64,000 nucleotides of DNA from Shewanella marisflavi (GCF_023283925.1 NZ_JAKIKX010000001.1:1050454-1114453), one strand, 5' to 3'; numbered from the stretch's first letter, positions 18,208-29,000 are shown. Numbers and translations are program-made. Notes: a model not told the origin generated them from the sequence alone.

Positions 18208-18543
18208 TTGTTTATTTCATCAATATGTAACCATTTGGGGTCTTTATATGTGGGTGGAGAGTCCGCGTCAGCGCCTGCGTACGATTTGGCTTACAGCTAT
18301 AAACCTGGTAGCAAATGGGTTAACAATCATTGGATGAGTTTAAACGGCAAAAGGGATGGTTTTACACGCGCTGATTTCTGCAGTCTAGAAAAGCTAAGTC
18401 CATTATTCAGTAAAAATAAAATTGACGTTATCATCGATGAAACCATTGAGCATGTCGCTAGCTGGCCTGCATTAGCTAAAGAGTGGGGCGTGCCTAAAAC
18501 GCTTATTGAAGAAATAAACTCGAATTTACGCCTAAGCATATAG
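18208..18543 (+). pseudogene. HipA-type kinase toxin, C-terminal remnant
   Basis: The 111-residue frame contains APAYDLAYSYKPGSKWVNNH and MSLNGKRDGFTRADF, which match the end of the HipA kinase domain (the APAYDL segment follows the metal-binding region), then a helical C-terminus. HipA proteins are about 430 residues, so some three quarters are missing, with no N-terminal part or HipB antitoxin upstream. It is a decayed toxin-antitoxin locus, probably former island cargo. Confidence 0.65.
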
Positions 18544-18693
18544 ATGTGTAGGAGTAACAAGATAAAAGAGCATTACTATAGCGTCGTCCCAGCGGATGGG
18601 CCTTGCTTGTTGCCAGTCAAAGATGTTGTGCGACTCCGAAAGTAGGCTGCTTTTGTTATAATGGATAGTGGGCTTAACATGGGGAGCGGCATT

Positions 18694-18798
18694 ATGTCAC
18701 CTGAAACATTCATATTGTGTTCGTTAGCAGTATTTACGCTAGCCACGTTATTCATTGTTGCAGTGAGTTACTTCGCTAGCAGGAAGAAGAAAGGTTAG
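18694..18798 (+). CDS. Small single-span membrane peptide (34 aa)
   Basis: MSPETFILCSLAVFTLATLF then IVAVSYFASRKKKG: one hydrophobic helix and a positively charged end. GGGGAG seven bases before ATG 18694 is a good ribosome binding site; an in-frame ATG five codons earlier has none. No family recognised. It resembles in plan, but not in sequence, the 40-residue peptide 1.1 kb upstream. Confidence 0.5.
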   Translation: MSPETFILCSLAVFTLATLFIVAVSYFASRKKKG

Positions 18799-18912
18799 CG
18801 ATCAAAGTGGTGTCGTTCATTGTTTTTTCGGTGTTATGGGAATTAAGACAGAAGTGATAATCAAGAAGCTTTAGCGTGTTTATCACATTTCGCAGGATCC
18901 CTATCTAACCAT

Positions 18913-20163
18913 GTGCGAATAACAGACAAACTTATCGATCAGCTACTCGTTGGCTGTAATTCTCCAGATGATATTTTCGGTGAAGCTGGATTACTCAAAC
19001 AACTCACCAACAAGGTTGCTGAGCGTGCCTTAAATGCCGAAATGGAGCAGCATCTTGGCTATGCTAAACATGCATCAGAAGGTAAAAACTCCGGCAACTC
19101 ACGTAATGGGATGTCCACGAAAACAGTACGCAGAGTTCACGGTGAAATCGACCTGGATATTCCTCGTGACCGCAACGGCAGCTTTATCCCGCAGCTGATA
19201 AAGAAAGGTGAAAAGCAATTAGGTGGTTTCGATGACCGCATCATTTCTCTCTATGCTCGAGGCATGACGACTCGCGATATTCAGGCTCATTTCGAGGAAT
19301 CTTACGGTGTCGAAGTCTCTGCAACATTTATCTCGCAAGTCACCAATGAAGTGCTGGATGAAGTGAAGCAATGGCAACAGCGGCCCCTCGATTCAGTGTA
19401 CCCTGTGGTGTATCTTGATTGCCTGGTTGTCCGTAGCCGCGATTCTGGCGCTGTACAGAATAAATCTGTGTACTTGGCCTTAGGTATCAACACAGAAGGC
19501 GAGAAGGAGTTACTTGGCCTTTGGATGGCGCAGACCGAGGGTGCGAAGTTCTGGTTGTCGGTGATGAACGAATTAAGAAACCGTGGTGTACAATATATCT
19601 TGATTGCCTGTGTCAATGGCCTCAAGGGCTTCCCGGAAGCTATCGAAGCCGTATTCCCTAAGACTCAAGTGCAATTGTGTATCGTCCATCAAATTCGCCA
19701 CTCCCTGCGATATGTAAGCTGGAAACAACGCAAAGCCATCGCAGCCGATCTGAAACGGATTTACGGTGCAGCAACCTTAGCTGAGGCGGAAATAGCCCTG
19801 ACTGAGTTTGCAGAGAAGTGGGATGATGAACATCCGACCATAAGCTTATCTTGGCGTAACAATTGGGAGCATCTAAGCGTGTTCTTCGATTATCCGCCGG
19901 AAATCCGCAAGGTGATTTACACCACGAACGCCATTGAATCGCTGAACGCCAGTCTGCGAAAAATCACCAAAACCCGACGCTCGTTCCCGACGGATGACGC
20001 TGTAATGAAGATACTGTATCTGGCACTTCACCAGATATCGAAGAAATGGACGATGCCCATAAGGGACTGGAAAGCGGCCATGAGCCAGTTTATGATTATA
20101 TACAGTGACCGTGTATCACTAAGACAAACAGCCACTTACACAAAAGATCTTACAGTCTCATAA
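18913..20163 (+). mobile_element. IS256-family transposase, probably inactive
   Basis: A 416-residue mutator-type (IS256) transposase: N-terminal helix-turn-helix region with GLLKQLTNKVAERALNAEM, then EIDLDIPRDRNGSF, the catalytic core and the typical TTNAIESLN. Of the DDE triad, Asp169 (VYLDCL) and Glu342 are present, but the second Asp, in the normally invariant CVDGLKGFPEA, is Asn235 (AAT). The start is GTG at 18913 without a ribosome binding site; an ATG two bases earlier runs into a stop after three codons, so the 5' end may be truncated. No terminal inverted repeats could be paired. Moving without help seems unlikely. Confidence 0.85.
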
Positions 20164-20333
20164 TAGAAGCCTCAGGAATCTGTTCTGACGGATAACCTTC
20201 ATACCCTTAGCGTGATTTTAGAGCGCTTGCCAGGTTAATCTATCTGAATCATTGGTTTATAATTTTTTGCAGTAGAGTTTTATTTACGAGTGAGCTAATG
20301 TTGCTTCGAGTTAGAAGTTTCTTAGGAATTTAA

Positions 20334-21497
20334 ATGAAGATAGTGGTTGTAGGGACGGGTTATGTTGGTTTGTCGAATGCCGTTTTGTTGGCGCAGCACA
20401 ATCAGGTTTGGTCGTTAGACATATCTTCGCATCGAGTGGCAATGGTGAATGCCGGGCGTTCACCTATCGCCGATGACCTTATTGAAGAATATCTGCAAAA
20501 CAAAAAATTACAGTTAAAGGCTACCACTGACAAAGACGTCTATCGGGGGGCTGATTATGTCATTATCGCTACGCCAACAGACTATAACCCCAAGACCAAC
20601 CACTTCGATACGACGACGGTCGATGAAGTCACACAAAACGTTTTTGCCGTAAATCCTTCAGCTTGTATCGTCATAAAGTCTACTGTCCCAGTAGGGTTTA
20701 CCAGAGTGCTAAGGAAAAAATACAACTCATCTAATATCATATTCTCTCCCGAATTCTTAAGAGAGGGTAAGGCCTTGTACGATAACCTTTATCCATCAAG
20801 AATTGTCGTCGGTGAACGTTCAGAGCGCGCCGAACGCTTTGCTCAGTTACTCACCCAAGCTGCACTTAAACCTGATATTCCACTTCTTTTTACGGGAAGT
20901 ACCGAGGCTGAGGCGATTAAGTTATTTGCTAATACTTATTTGGCTATGCGAGTCGCTTATTTTAATGAGCTTGATACCTATGCCGAAACTCATGGTTTAG
21001 ATCCTCGACAAATCATTGATGGTGTATGCCATGATCCAAGAATAGGGGATCATTATAACAACCCCTCATTTGGTTATGGTGGATACTGTCTACCTAAAGA
21101 CACTAAGCAACTTTTAGCTAACTATGATCAGGTTCCCAACAATTTGATTGCAGCTATTGTTGATGCAAATCGAACTCGTAAAGACTTTATCGCAGATGCC
21201 ATTATTGCCAAAAAACCTCGAGTAGTTGGCGTATATCGGTTGATTATGAAAGTGGGCTCAGATAATTTTCGAGCCTCAGCAGTGCAAGGCGTGATGAAAC
21301 GAATTAAGGCCAAAGGGATCGAAGTGGTAGTTTACGAGCCTGTGCTTGAGGAAGAAGAGTTTTTTCGCTCTCGAGTTATACGTGATTTAGCAGAGTTTAA
21401 AGCGACGTCTGATGTTATTATTTCCAATCGAATGGTTGACGAGTTACAGGATGTTAGCGAAAAAGTATATACCCGAGACCTTTTTGGTCAAGATTAA
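20334..21497 (+). CDS. ugd: UDP-glucose 6-dehydrogenase
   Basis: Oxidises UDP-glucose to UDP-glucuronate with two NAD+. The 387-residue protein has the Rossmann motif [14 protein letters not shown], the central [10 protein letters not shown], the catalytic cysteine in [15 protein letters not shown] and a C-terminal UDP-binding domain. The length matches the short enterobacterial-type Ugd. The downstream epimerase follows after 41 bp and would take the product, so the pair makes UDP-galacturonate from galU-derived UDP-glucose for surface polysaccharide. It marks the return to non-accessory DNA after the IS. Confidence 0.93.
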   Translation: MKIVVVGTGYVGLSNAVLLAQHNQVWSLDISSHRVAMVNAGRSPIADDLIEEYLQNKKLQLKATTDKDVYRGADYVIIATPTDYNPKTNHFDTTTVDEVTQNVFAVNPSACIVIKSTVPVGFTRVLRKKYNSSNIIFSPEFLREGKALYDNLYPSRIVVGERSERAERFAQLLTQAALKPDIPLLFTGSTEAEAIKLFANTYLAMRVAYFNELDTYAETHGLDPRQIIDGVCHDPRIGDHYNNPSFGYGGYCLPKDTKQLLANYDQVPNNLIAAIVDANRTRKDFIADAIIAKKPRVVGVYRLIMKVGSDNFRASAVQGVMKRIKAKGIEVVVYEPVLEEEEFFRSRVIRDLAEFKATSDVIISNRMVDELQDVSEKVYTRDLFGQD

Positions 21498-21538
21498 GCG
21501 CGTTGCGCACAGTGGCAAAGAAGTGTGAGAAGAATAAT

Positions 21539-22546
21539 ATGAAGTACTTGGTTACTGGTGCGGCGGGTTTTATCGGTGCACGTGTCTGCGAGCGTTTGTG
21601 CGAAGCAGGTTTTGAGGTCGAAGGTATAGATAATCTAAATGATTATTATGATGTTAGCTTGAAGCTGGCTAGGTTAGATAAATTGACTGATTTAACTAAC
21701 TTTAAGTTTAATCGAGTTGATCTTGCTGATAGGGAAGCCATGGCTGAGCTTTTTGCTAACGGTGGTTTCACTAGGGTTATTCACTTAGGCGCGCAGGCTG
21801 GTGTTCGCTACTCAATCGAAAACCCATATGCCTATGCCGATAGTAACCTGGTTGGTACGCTTGCTGTGTTAGAGGGGTGTCGACAACATGATATAGAACA
21901 TCTGGTTTTTGCCTCTTCCAGTTCTGTGTATGGTCTAAACAAGAAGATGCCCTTTGCAACGTCGGATTCTGTCGATCATCCTGTTTCTTTTTATGCTGCA
22001 ACGAAAAAAGCTAACGAGATGATGGCCCATAGTTACGCCCACCTTTATGACCTTCCTACAACAGGGCTGAGATTTTTTACTGTGTATGGTCCTTGGGGAC
22101 GTCCCGATATGGCGCCAATGTTATTTGCCGATGCCATTACCTCTGGCAAGCCTATTAAGGTGTTTAACCAAGGGGACATGAGTCGCGACTTTACCTTCAT
22201 TGACGATATTGTCGAAGGCATTCTTCGGGTCGCCGATAAAGTGCCACAGAAGCAGATTGATTGGACCGTAGAAAAGGGCTCCGCTGCTACCAGTAGTGCC
22301 CCCTATCGAATTTATAACATAGGCAATGGTTGTCCAGTTCGCTTATTGGATTTCATTAGCGAGTTGGAGGATGCCCTTGGGCTAAAAGCAGAGAAGGTTA
22401 TGTTGCCTATACAGGATGGCGATGTTCAAGCCACCTGGGCCGATACTCAAGACCTCTTTAGTGCTGTTGGTTATAAACCACAAGTTGGTATCAGTGAAGG
22501 GGTCAAAGCCTTTGCTGAATGGTTTAAAGGTTATTATAAAAAGTAA
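21539..22546 (+). CDS. NAD-dependent epimerase, UDP-glucuronate 4-epimerase-like
   Basis: A 335-residue extended short-chain dehydrogenase with GAAGFIGARVCERL at the N-terminus, catalytic Ser-Tyr-Lys in SSSSVYG and YAATKKANE, and TTGLRFFTVYGPWGRPDMAP, typical of bacterial UDP-glucuronate 4-epimerases. The start is ATG 21539 with GAGAAG upstream, not the TTG at 21503. It forms an operon with ugd and most likely interconverts UDP-GlcA and UDP-GalA; substrate specificity is inferred from the neighbour. Confidence 0.88.
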   Translation: MKYLVTGAAGFIGARVCERLCEAGFEVEGIDNLNDYYDVSLKLARLDKLTDLTNFKFNRVDLADREAMAELFANGGFTRVIHLGAQAGVRYSIENPYAYADSNLVGTLAVLEGCRQHDIEHLVFASSSSVYGLNKKMPFATSDSVDHPVSFYAATKKANEMMAHSYAHLYDLPTTGLRFFTVYGPWGRPDMAPMLFADAITSGKPIKVFNQGDMSRDFTFIDDIVEGILRVADKVPQKQIDWTVEKGSAATSSAPYRIYNIGNGCPVRLLDFISELEDALGLKAEKVMLPIQDGDVQATWADTQDLFSAVGYKPQVGISEGVKAFAEWFKGYYKK

Positions 22547-22739
22547 ATGCAAACGGTTAATGGGGCTTAAGGGCTAAGATACTTTGTTTTAGGAGAGTTG
22601 TATGTGTGAGTCGCATTCTAAAAGACTAAGAACAAGTAGCAAGCCTCGCAGCGTTATGGAGTAATGCGGTTGAAATGAGTAGACTAGTCCCTCTATTGTC
22701 ATTCTTCTTTAACCTGGCCCCATGCTAACGGATTCGCCG

Positions 22740-23483
22740 ATGAAATTCCTTGTTGATGTTCATGCCCATACCATTGCCTCAACCCATGCCTATAGTACGG
22801 TCCATGATTATCTGGCTGTGGCAAAAGAGAAGGGCATTAAGCTGTTTGCTATCACTGATCATGGCCCAGATATGGCTGATGCACCTCACTTTTGGCATTT
22901 CGTCAACATGCGTGTATTGCCTCGGATTGTCGATGGTATCGGTGTGCTGAGAGGCATTGAAGCCAATATTAAAAACGACAAGGGTGATATTGATTTCTTT
23001 GGTGACTACCTTGATGAACTAGATATCGTGCTAGCCGGGTTTCATGAGCCCGTTTTTCCACCATCCACTCAAGCCGCCCACACTCAAGCATTAGTCAATT
23101 GCATTGAAAGTGGCAATGTAGACATCATCAGTCATCCGGGTAATCCTGCTTATCCCATCGATATCCAACGTGTTGCCAAAGCGGCGGCGACTCACAATGT
23201 TGCCCTTGAGATCAACAACTCCTCATTTTTGACGTCACGAAAAGGTAGCTTGAAAAACTGCACCGCGATTGCCCAGGCAGTCAAAGAAGCTGGAGGCTGT
23301 TTGGTTCTGGGATCAGACTCCCATGTTGCTTTCAGTTTGGGTGATTTCGAGAAAGCTATCGAGTTGATTCAAGCAGTTGATTTTCCGATTGAGCGGATCT
23401 TGAATCGCAGTCCCAAAGCGCTGCTAGATTTCTTAACTGCAAGAGGTCATAAAGGGCTGGATGAGTACGCGGGGATTGTTTAA
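22740..23483 (+). CDS. PHP-domain phosphatase, YcdX type
   Basis: A 247-residue PHP-domain protein close to E. coli YcdX, a trinuclear zinc phosphatase linked to swarming. Metal-binding motifs are visible: [54 protein letters not shown] and [10 protein letters not shown]. The start at ATG 22740 fits the family (MxxVDxHxHT); ATG 22722 would add six residues. The natural substrate is uncertain. It stands alone. Confidence 0.87.
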   Translation: MKFLVDVHAHTIASTHAYSTVHDYLAVAKEKGIKLFAITDHGPDMADAPHFWHFVNMRVLPRIVDGIGVLRGIEANIKNDKGDIDFFGDYLDELDIVLAGFHEPVFPPSTQAAHTQALVNCIESGNVDIISHPGNPAYPIDIQRVAKAAATHNVALEINNSSFLTSRKGSLKNCTAIAQAVKEAGGCLVLGSDSHVAFSLGDFEKAIELIQAVDFPIERILNRSPKALLDFLTARGHKGLDEYAGIV

Positions 23484-23866
23484 GGGAGTATGCTTCAATT
23501 AATGAGAGTAGTCTCGTCATGAGTAAAAGCACAACTGCGCTATCACTTATGGTTAAGTGAGGCTGCCGACCGAAACTCCACGTTCCACGACCCAAGCCCC
23601 AAGACTCACGACCCAAGCCGCCACTCCTCGACATCTAGGTAGCAAACTCCTCGACTCCCCCATCTTCCCTTCGATTACTTGTTATTTCTTTTTGGTATAA
23701 ATAAATTAATATTTATAACTTCTAAAAGGGCTCCGTGCTGGTATTATCCTGTTATATGCCGAATTTTGGTTAACCATGCTTAGATTTTATGTTGAATGAA
23801 ATGTAGAGTAGGTTGGCGTATCGGTTAATAGCAAATTGATAACATTGGAATAAAACGGAAAGCCAT
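23484..23866. other. Intergenic with short C-rich direct repeats, upstream of cysD
   Basis: No gene. CACGACCCAAGCC occurs twice, at 23586-23598 and 23607-23619, within a C-rich strand-biased stretch (23560-23670). The rest is AT-rich and should contain the cysD promoter; no CysB site could be defined. Confidence 0.45.
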
Positions 23867-24772
23867 ATGTCGACACAGCAAACCCACCTTAAACAACTCG
23901 AGGCAGAATCGATTCAGATCATGCGTGAAGTTGCCGCAGAGTTTGAGAATCCCGTGATGCTATATTCCGTAGGCAAAGACTCCTCGGTGTTGCTGCATCT
24001 GGCGCGCAAGGCATTTTATCCTGGCAAAATTCCGTTTCCTTTACTGCATGTCGATACCAACTGGAAGTTCAGGGAGATGATTGAGTTTCGCGATCGCATG
24101 GCTAAGCAGCATGGTTTCGACCTTATCGTGCATAAGAATCCTCGCGGCCTGGAGATGAATATCTCGCCCTTTACCCATGGTAGCGCCAAACACACGGATA
24201 TCATGAAGACACAAGCGCTTAAGCAGGCACTTGATATGCACGGCTTCGATGCCGCTTTTGGTGGCGCGCGCCGCGATGAAGAGAAATCTCGTGCCAAGGA
24301 GCGCGTCTACTCGTTTCGTGACAGCAAGCACCGCTGGGATCCTAAGAACCAGCGCCCTGAGCTTTGGAATATCTACAACGGTAAGGTCGACAAGGGCGAG
24401 AGTATCCGTGTATTCCCGCTGTCTAACTGGACCGAGCTGGATATTTGGCAATACATCTATTTGGAAAATATTGAGATCCCATCACTGTATCTTGCCGAGC
24501 CGCGTCCTGTGGTGAAGCGCGATGGGACGTTAATCATGGTCGACGATGATCGCATGGAGCTTGAACCCGGTGAAACCGCAGAACATAAGATGGTGCGTTT
24601 TAGAACCTTGGGCTGTTATCCGCTGACGGGCGCCGTCGAGTCTCAGGCAACCACGTTGCCGGAAATTATTCAGGAGATGTTGTTGTGTACTACCTCAGAG
24701 CGACAAGGACGGGTGATCGATAATGACTCCGCCGGCTCGATGGAAAAGAAGAAGATGGAAGGTTACTTCTAA
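23867..24772 (+). CDS. cysD: Sulfate adenylyltransferase subunit 2
   Basis: Catalytic subunit of ATP sulfurylase, forming adenosine 5'-phosphosulfate from ATP and sulfate with GTP hydrolysis by CysN. The 301-residue protein has the PP-loop [18 protein letters not shown], followed by [10 protein letters not shown], the [18 protein letters not shown] segment and [10 protein letters not shown]. The end [20 protein letters not shown] is diagnostic. It is first in the cysD-cysN-transporter-cysC operon, with AACGGAAAG upstream of the ATG. Confidence 0.97.
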   Translation: MSTQQTHLKQLEAESIQIMREVAAEFENPVMLYSVGKDSSVLLHLARKAFYPGKIPFPLLHVDTNWKFREMIEFRDRMAKQHGFDLIVHKNPRGLEMNISPFTHGSAKHTDIMKTQALKQALDMHGFDAAFGGARRDEEKSRAKERVYSFRDSKHRWDPKNQRPELWNIYNGKVDKGESIRVFPLSNWTELDIWQYIYLENIEIPSLYLAEPRPVVKRDGTLIMVDDDRMELEPGETAEHKMVRFRTLGCYPLTGAVESQATTLPEIIQEMLLCTTSERQGRVIDNDSAGSMEKKKMEGYF

Positions 24773-24847
24773 CTCAAGGCTTTGAGGTTTTAAGCATCGA
24801 CGGCCCATAGGCCAGGTACGCAGCAGATAACGAATACGAGAAACACC

Positions 24848-26257
24848 ATGACTACTGAAAACACATTATTGCAGACTGACATTGAAGGTTACCTAAAGCT
24901 TCACGAAAACAAAGATATGTTGCGTATCTTGACCTGTGGCAGCGTGGACGATGGTAAGTCGACCCTGATCGGACGCTTGTTGTTCGATAGCAAGATGATC
25001 TTCGAAGATCAGATGGCGGCCATTGAAAAAGATTCCAAGCGTTTTAACACCACAGATGAGGCCTTCGATTTGGCCTTGCTGGTTGATGGTTTGCAGTCAG
25101 AGCGAGAGCAGGGGATCACTATCGATGTGGCCTACCGCTACTTTGCCACCGAGCAGCGTAAATTCATCATTGCCGACACCCCAGGCCACGAGCAGTATAC
25201 CCGCAACATGGCTACAGGTGCCTCAACCTCTGATCTGGCGATTATTCTGATCGACGCCCGTCACGGGGTGCAGGTACAAACGCGTCGTCACAGCTATATC
25301 TGCTCACAGCTGGGCATCAAGCATGTGATTATTGCCATCAATAAGATGGACGCCGTGGGCTATGACCAAGGTATCTATCAAGGGATCAAGAAGGCTTATC
25401 GTGAGTTTGCTAAAGATCTCGCCTTTACCGACGTGCGCTTTGTGCCGATCTCGGCGCTTAAGGGCGACAATGTGGTGAACGAAAGCGAGAACATGACCTG
25501 GTACCCGGGCTCAACGCTGATTAAACTGCTCAATACCGTTTCTGTGGAGCAGGACAGAAGCGAGTCATTCCGTTTTCAGGTGCAATATGTCAATCGTCCA
25601 AACCTCGACTTTAGAGGCTTCTGCGGCACGGTTGCGTCGGGCGAGATCCGTGTCGGCGATACGATTGCCGCCTTGCCATCAGGCAAAGAGAGCCGCATCA
25701 AGTCTATCGTCACCTTCGATGGTGAGCTGGAAAAAGCGGTAGCGGGGCAAGCGGTAACCCTTACGCTCACCGATGAGATAGATATCAGCCGCGGTGACAT
25801 GTTGGTGCGTCCTCACGATAAACCCAATTCGACCACTCATTTTGAGGCCGATGTGGTGTGGATGACTGAAGAACCCTTGTGTGTCGACCGAGAGTATGCG
25901 CTCAAGTTAGGCAGCAAGGCGGTATACGGTTATGCCGATGCCATCAATTACAAGGTGGATATCAATCACCTGACCCAGCATAGTACCCAGCAACTGGCGC
26001 TGAACGAGATGGGTAACTGTCACTTCTCGGTCACCGAGCCGGTGCAGTTTGATGCCTATGACGACAATCGTGCAACGGGCGCCTTTATCATCATCGACAG
26101 GCTCACCAATGTGACAGTGGGCGCGGGAATGATCCGCAAGGCGATTGACGCTGGTAAGGGCAAGCAACGTGAGATCTCCGCCTTCGAGCTTGAGATGAAC
26201 GCCTTAGTGCGTAAGCATTTCCCGCATTGGGGTGTTAAGGATATCTCCAAGGCATAA
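24848..26257 (+). CDS. cysN: Sulfate adenylyltransferase subunit 1 (GTPase)
   Basis: GTPase subunit that drives ATP sulfurylase. The 469 residues contain the P-loop [18 protein letters not shown], switch [18 protein letters not shown] and the SAL motif, then EF-Tu-like beta-barrel domains. It is the stand-alone form, without a fused APS kinase; that activity is encoded separately by cysC downstream. The gap of 75 bp from cysD suggests one transcript. Confidence 0.97.
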   Translation: MTTENTLLQTDIEGYLKLHENKDMLRILTCGSVDDGKSTLIGRLLFDSKMIFEDQMAAIEKDSKRFNTTDEAFDLALLVDGLQSEREQGITIDVAYRYFATEQRKFIIADTPGHEQYTRNMATGASTSDLAIILIDARHGVQVQTRRHSYICSQLGIKHVIIAINKMDAVGYDQGIYQGIKKAYREFAKDLAFTDVRFVPISALKGDNVVNESENMTWYPGSTLIKLLNTVSVEQDRSESFRFQVQYVNRPNLDFRGFCGTVASGEIRVGDTIAALPSGKESRIKSIVTFDGELEKAVAGQAVTLTLTDEIDISRGDMLVRPHDKPNSTTHFEADVVWMTEEPLCVDREYALKLGSKAVYGYADAINYKVDINHLTQHSTQQLALNEMGNCHFSVTEPVQFDAYDDNRATGAFIIIDRLTNVTVGAGMIRKAIDAGKGKQREISAFELEMNALVRKHFPHWGVKDISKA

Positions 26258-26314
26258 GCGAATCTAAACCGATGCTGCTCGCATTAGCGCAGCAGCATGT
26301 TGCCGGATTAAGAT

Positions 26315-26346
26315 AGGACACTATGACATTAGGACACTATGACATT
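26315..26346 (+). repeat. Exact 16-bp tandem duplication over the transporter start
   Basis: AGGACACTATGACATT is present twice without spacer (26315-26330 and 26331-26346). It duplicates the ribosome binding site and start codon out of frame: the first ATG (26323) opens an eight-codon frame ending in TAA at 26347-26349, overlapping the true start at 26339. Confidence 0.9.
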
Positions 26347-28066
26347 TAACGCTTATCTCACCATCGCCATCTTTGTCGCGACTATCGCGGGCTTGGTGCG
26401 CTTTCAAAACCGGCCTGCGCTGGTGTTTGGCGTGACCCTGCTGGTGTTGGTGGCGTTTAACCTGGTGACTAAAGAGCAGCTACTCTCCAGTATGTCGAAC
26501 CCGGGTTTGGTGACCTTGGTGCTCTTGATCCTCTGCTCTTTTGCGCTAGAGAAGACCCGGCTATTGCGGGTCATCGCCTCTAAGGTGATCGTGAGCGGTT
26601 ATCGTACCACCTGGCTGCGTCTGTTTGGCATGACGGCGCTGAGCTCTGCCTTGCTCAACAATACAGCTGTGGTGGCCACCTTGTTGTCGCCGATCCGCAA
26701 TAACCCCCATCATGTGGCGAGTAAGTTATTACTACCGCTTTCTTATGCGGCAATTCTGGGGGGCACACTGACCCTGGTCGGTACCTCGACCAACTTAATC
26801 GTCAACAGTATGGTGATTGATGCATCAGGTCAGTCGCTCTCTTTCTTCTCTTTTACTGCGATAGGGGCCTTGCTGGTTTTGGGCTGTGGCCTGGTACTGC
26901 GTTTGGTGTCACGCTGGCTGCCGGATATCGCCCATCAGGAGACCTGCTCTAAAGGTTATTTCATCGATGCCAAGGTGGTCGAGGGCTCAGAGCTCATCGG
27001 CCGCTCGGTAGAAGATAATGGCCTAAGGCACCTCGAATCGCTGTTCTTAGTTGAGGTGGTGCGAAACGGGCGCCTTATCAGTCCGGTCACGCCTACCGAG
27101 GTACTACAACTCGACGACAGACTAATCTTCAGCGGCGATATCACTAAGGTGATGCAGCTCAGCCAGTTCTCTGGCCTTGAGATGTTTGCCGAAAAAAATG
27201 GTCTGCTTGACACTAACCTCACCGAAGTAGTGGTGAAACAGGAAAGTGTGCTGGTGGGCAAGACCATGAAGAAGGCTGGCTTTCGCGCCCTGTTTGACGC
27301 CGCTGCGGTGGCCATTCGCCGTGATGGCGAAGAGATCTCCGGTAAGCTCGGTGAGGTGCAGATTAAAGCCGGTGACTTTTTAGTGCTGGCGGTCGGTAAG
27401 GACTTCCTTACCCGCCACAATATCAGCAAGAACTTTATTGTGATCAGTGGCGTTGAGCCTGAGACCCGCATTAATGGCAAGAAAGCCTGGATCTCCATAG
27501 GCGGCTTTATGTTGACCTTGACCCTTGCCGCCACTGGCGTGGTCGAGATGCTACAAGGCATGTTATTACTGCTGGGCGTATTGATCTTCAGTCAGTGTCT
27601 CAATGTCAATGAGGTGGTGCGCCGTTTCCCTGTGGATATCTGGCTGGTGGTCGCTTCGGCCATCTTGCTGTCTCACGCGCTGGTTAATAGCGGCGTGGCA
27701 GAGTTAGTTGCCAACTGGGTAGAGAGTAGCGCAGATAGCGATCATCTGATGTTAGCGTTACTGCTGGTCTATCTGGCCACCTGGCTGATGACCGAGCTTG
27801 TGACCAATAACGCGGCGGCAGCTTTGATGTTTCCCATCGCCTACAGTATCGCCTTAGGCTTTGGAGTCGATTTTCTGCCCTTTGTCATGACGGTGGCCTT
27901 TGCGGCGAGCGGTAGCTTCATCAGCCCTTACGGTTATCAAACCAATCTCATGGTGTATAACGCCGGGCGTTATCGTCTGATGGACTTTGTCAAAGTAGGT
28001 GTTCCTGTGAGTTTGGCCTATGGTGCGATTGTTTTGTTAGCCGTGCCTGTGTTCTTCCCATTTTAG
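26339..28066 (+). CDS. SLC13/DASS-type transporter with two TrkA-C domains, probable sulfate carrier
   Basis: A 575-residue polytopic membrane protein. About six membrane spans precede two soluble RCK/TrkA-C domains (about residues 205-285 and 295-370), followed by more spans; SNT-like motifs are ALLNNTAVVATLLSP, GGTLTLVGTSTNLIVNS, TNNAAAALMFPIA and SGSFISPYGYQTNLMVY. Related proteins import sulfate or dicarboxylates with Na+. Its place between cysN and cysC makes sulfate the likely substrate. The start codon lies in a 16-bp tandem duplication that creates a short upstream frame. Confidence 0.88.
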   Translation: MTFNAYLTIAIFVATIAGLVRFQNRPALVFGVTLLVLVAFNLVTKEQLLSSMSNPGLVTLVLLILCSFALEKTRLLRVIASKVIVSGYRTTWLRLFGMTALSSALLNNTAVVATLLSPIRNNPHHVASKLLLPLSYAAILGGTLTLVGTSTNLIVNSMVIDASGQSLSFFSFTAIGALLVLGCGLVLRLVSRWLPDIAHQETCSKGYFIDAKVVEGSELIGRSVEDNGLRHLESLFLVEVVRNGRLISPVTPTEVLQLDDRLIFSGDITKVMQLSQFSGLEMFAEKNGLLDTNLTEVVVKQESVLVGKTMKKAGFRALFDAAAVAIRRDGEEISGKLGEVQIKAGDFLVLAVGKDFLTRHNISKNFIVISGVEPETRINGKKAWISIGGFMLTLTLAATGVVEMLQGMLLLLGVLIFSQCLNVNEVVRRFPVDIWLVVASAILLSHALVNSGVAELVANWVESSADSDHLMLALLLVYLATWLMTELVTNNAAAALMFPIAYSIALGFGVDFLPFVMTVAFAASGSFISPYGYQTNLMVYNAGRYRLMDFVKVGVPVSLAYGAIVLLAVPVFFPF

Positions 28067-28129
28067 TCATGGGTTTGCTCAGTCTTAACTCACTGCCTAG
28101 CAGTAAAATTTGATTTTTAAGGAAAGCCG

Positions 28130-28777
28130 ATGTCCCCCTATAAGACAGTCGATGTAAATGTGAAATCCAGCGATGTCCAATGGCATCAGGCCAGCGTGTC
28201 TCATGATGAGCGTACGCAGGCCAATGGTCATAAAGGTGCCGTGCTTTGGTTTACCGGTCTCAGTGGTTCAGGTAAATCCACCATTGCTAATGCGGTTGAT
28301 CGTCTGCTGCATGACAAAGGCTGTAAGACCTATGTGCTCGACGGTGACAATGTGCGTCACGGACTTAATGGCGACTTGGGTTTTTCTGACGAGGACAGGG
28401 TTGAGAATATTCGCCGTATCGGTGAAGTGGCTAAGTTATTTGTCGATGCTGGCTTGTTGGTTTCAACCGCCTTTATCTCGCCTTTTAGCGCCGATCGTAA
28501 GATGGTGCGTGACCTGCTGGGCGCGGGGCAGTTTATCGAGATCTTCATCGATACGCCGCTTGATGTCTGTGAGCAGCGCGATCCAAAGGGGCTCTACAAA
28601 AAGGCCCGAGCAGGGGAGATTAAACACTTTACCGGCATAGACTCAGCCTACGAGGCGCCACTGTCGCCAGAGGTGCATGTCAACACTGCTGAGCAATCGG
28701 TGCAGCAGTGCGCCGAGCAGGTAGTGGATTATCTCGCCGAGCAGGGGCTGCTGAGCGCGGTTGCTACAGAGCTATAG
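28130..28777 (+). CDS. cysC: Adenylyl-sulfate kinase
   Basis: Phosphorylates APS to PAPS. The 215-residue protein has Walker [32 protein letters not shown], the FISPF motif and [20 protein letters not shown]. It is the last gene of the sulfate-activation operon. Its final 200 bp are repeated at 30703-30901, beyond the AbiE genes, with a one-base deletion there; this copy is intact. Confidence 0.96.
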   Translation: MSPYKTVDVNVKSSDVQWHQASVSHDERTQANGHKGAVLWFTGLSGSGKSTIANAVDRLLHDKGCKTYVLDGDNVRHGLNGDLGFSDEDRVENIRRIGEVAKLFVDAGLLVSTAFISPFSADRKMVRDLLGAGQFIEIFIDTPLDVCEQRDPKGLYKKARAGEIKHFTGIDSAYEAPLSPEVHVNTAEQSVQQCAEQVVDYLAEQGLLSAVATEL

Positions 28778-29000
28778 CGTCCTAATACCGATTAACCAAG
28801 CGTCCAACTCCTACTCCGTATAAGAGTATGAACCTTATAACCTTTCCCTAGCTAAAAGTTATATAGTGCAGTAGCGGATATTCACAATGCTGCTTTCACT
28901 TCTACTCAAAGCTAAAAAACGGTCTTCTGTTGCCAGAAGACCGTGCCAACATGCTAATAATGTTTATTCACTATCGCAGTGATTGTCCTCATTGAATGCG
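28577..29000 (+). repeat. Left copy of a ~420-bp direct repeat around the AbiE genes
   Basis: This stretch spans the 3' end of cysC, the intergenic region with a bidirectional hairpin, and the first bases of a minus-strand gene end. It matches 30703-31123 with scattered substitutions. The two copies bracket the AbiE pair. I aligned them by eye; exact ends may differ by some bases. Confidence 0.85.
28919..28947. terminator. Bidirectional terminator, left copy
   Basis: ACGGTCTTCTG, loop TTGC, CAGAAGACCGT: an 11-bp perfect stem flanked by A-runs on the left. It serves cysC on the plus strand and the truncated reverse gene on the minus strand. It recurs in the right repeat at about 31045-31070. 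Confidence 0.7.

Noticed and set aside
24041..24451. 136-codon frame opposite cysD
   Set aside because: Shadow of cysD; no family features.
26956..27561. 201-codon open frame opposite the SLC13-type transporter
   Set aside because: Serine- and proline-rich shadow of a well-supported gene, no ribosome binding site.
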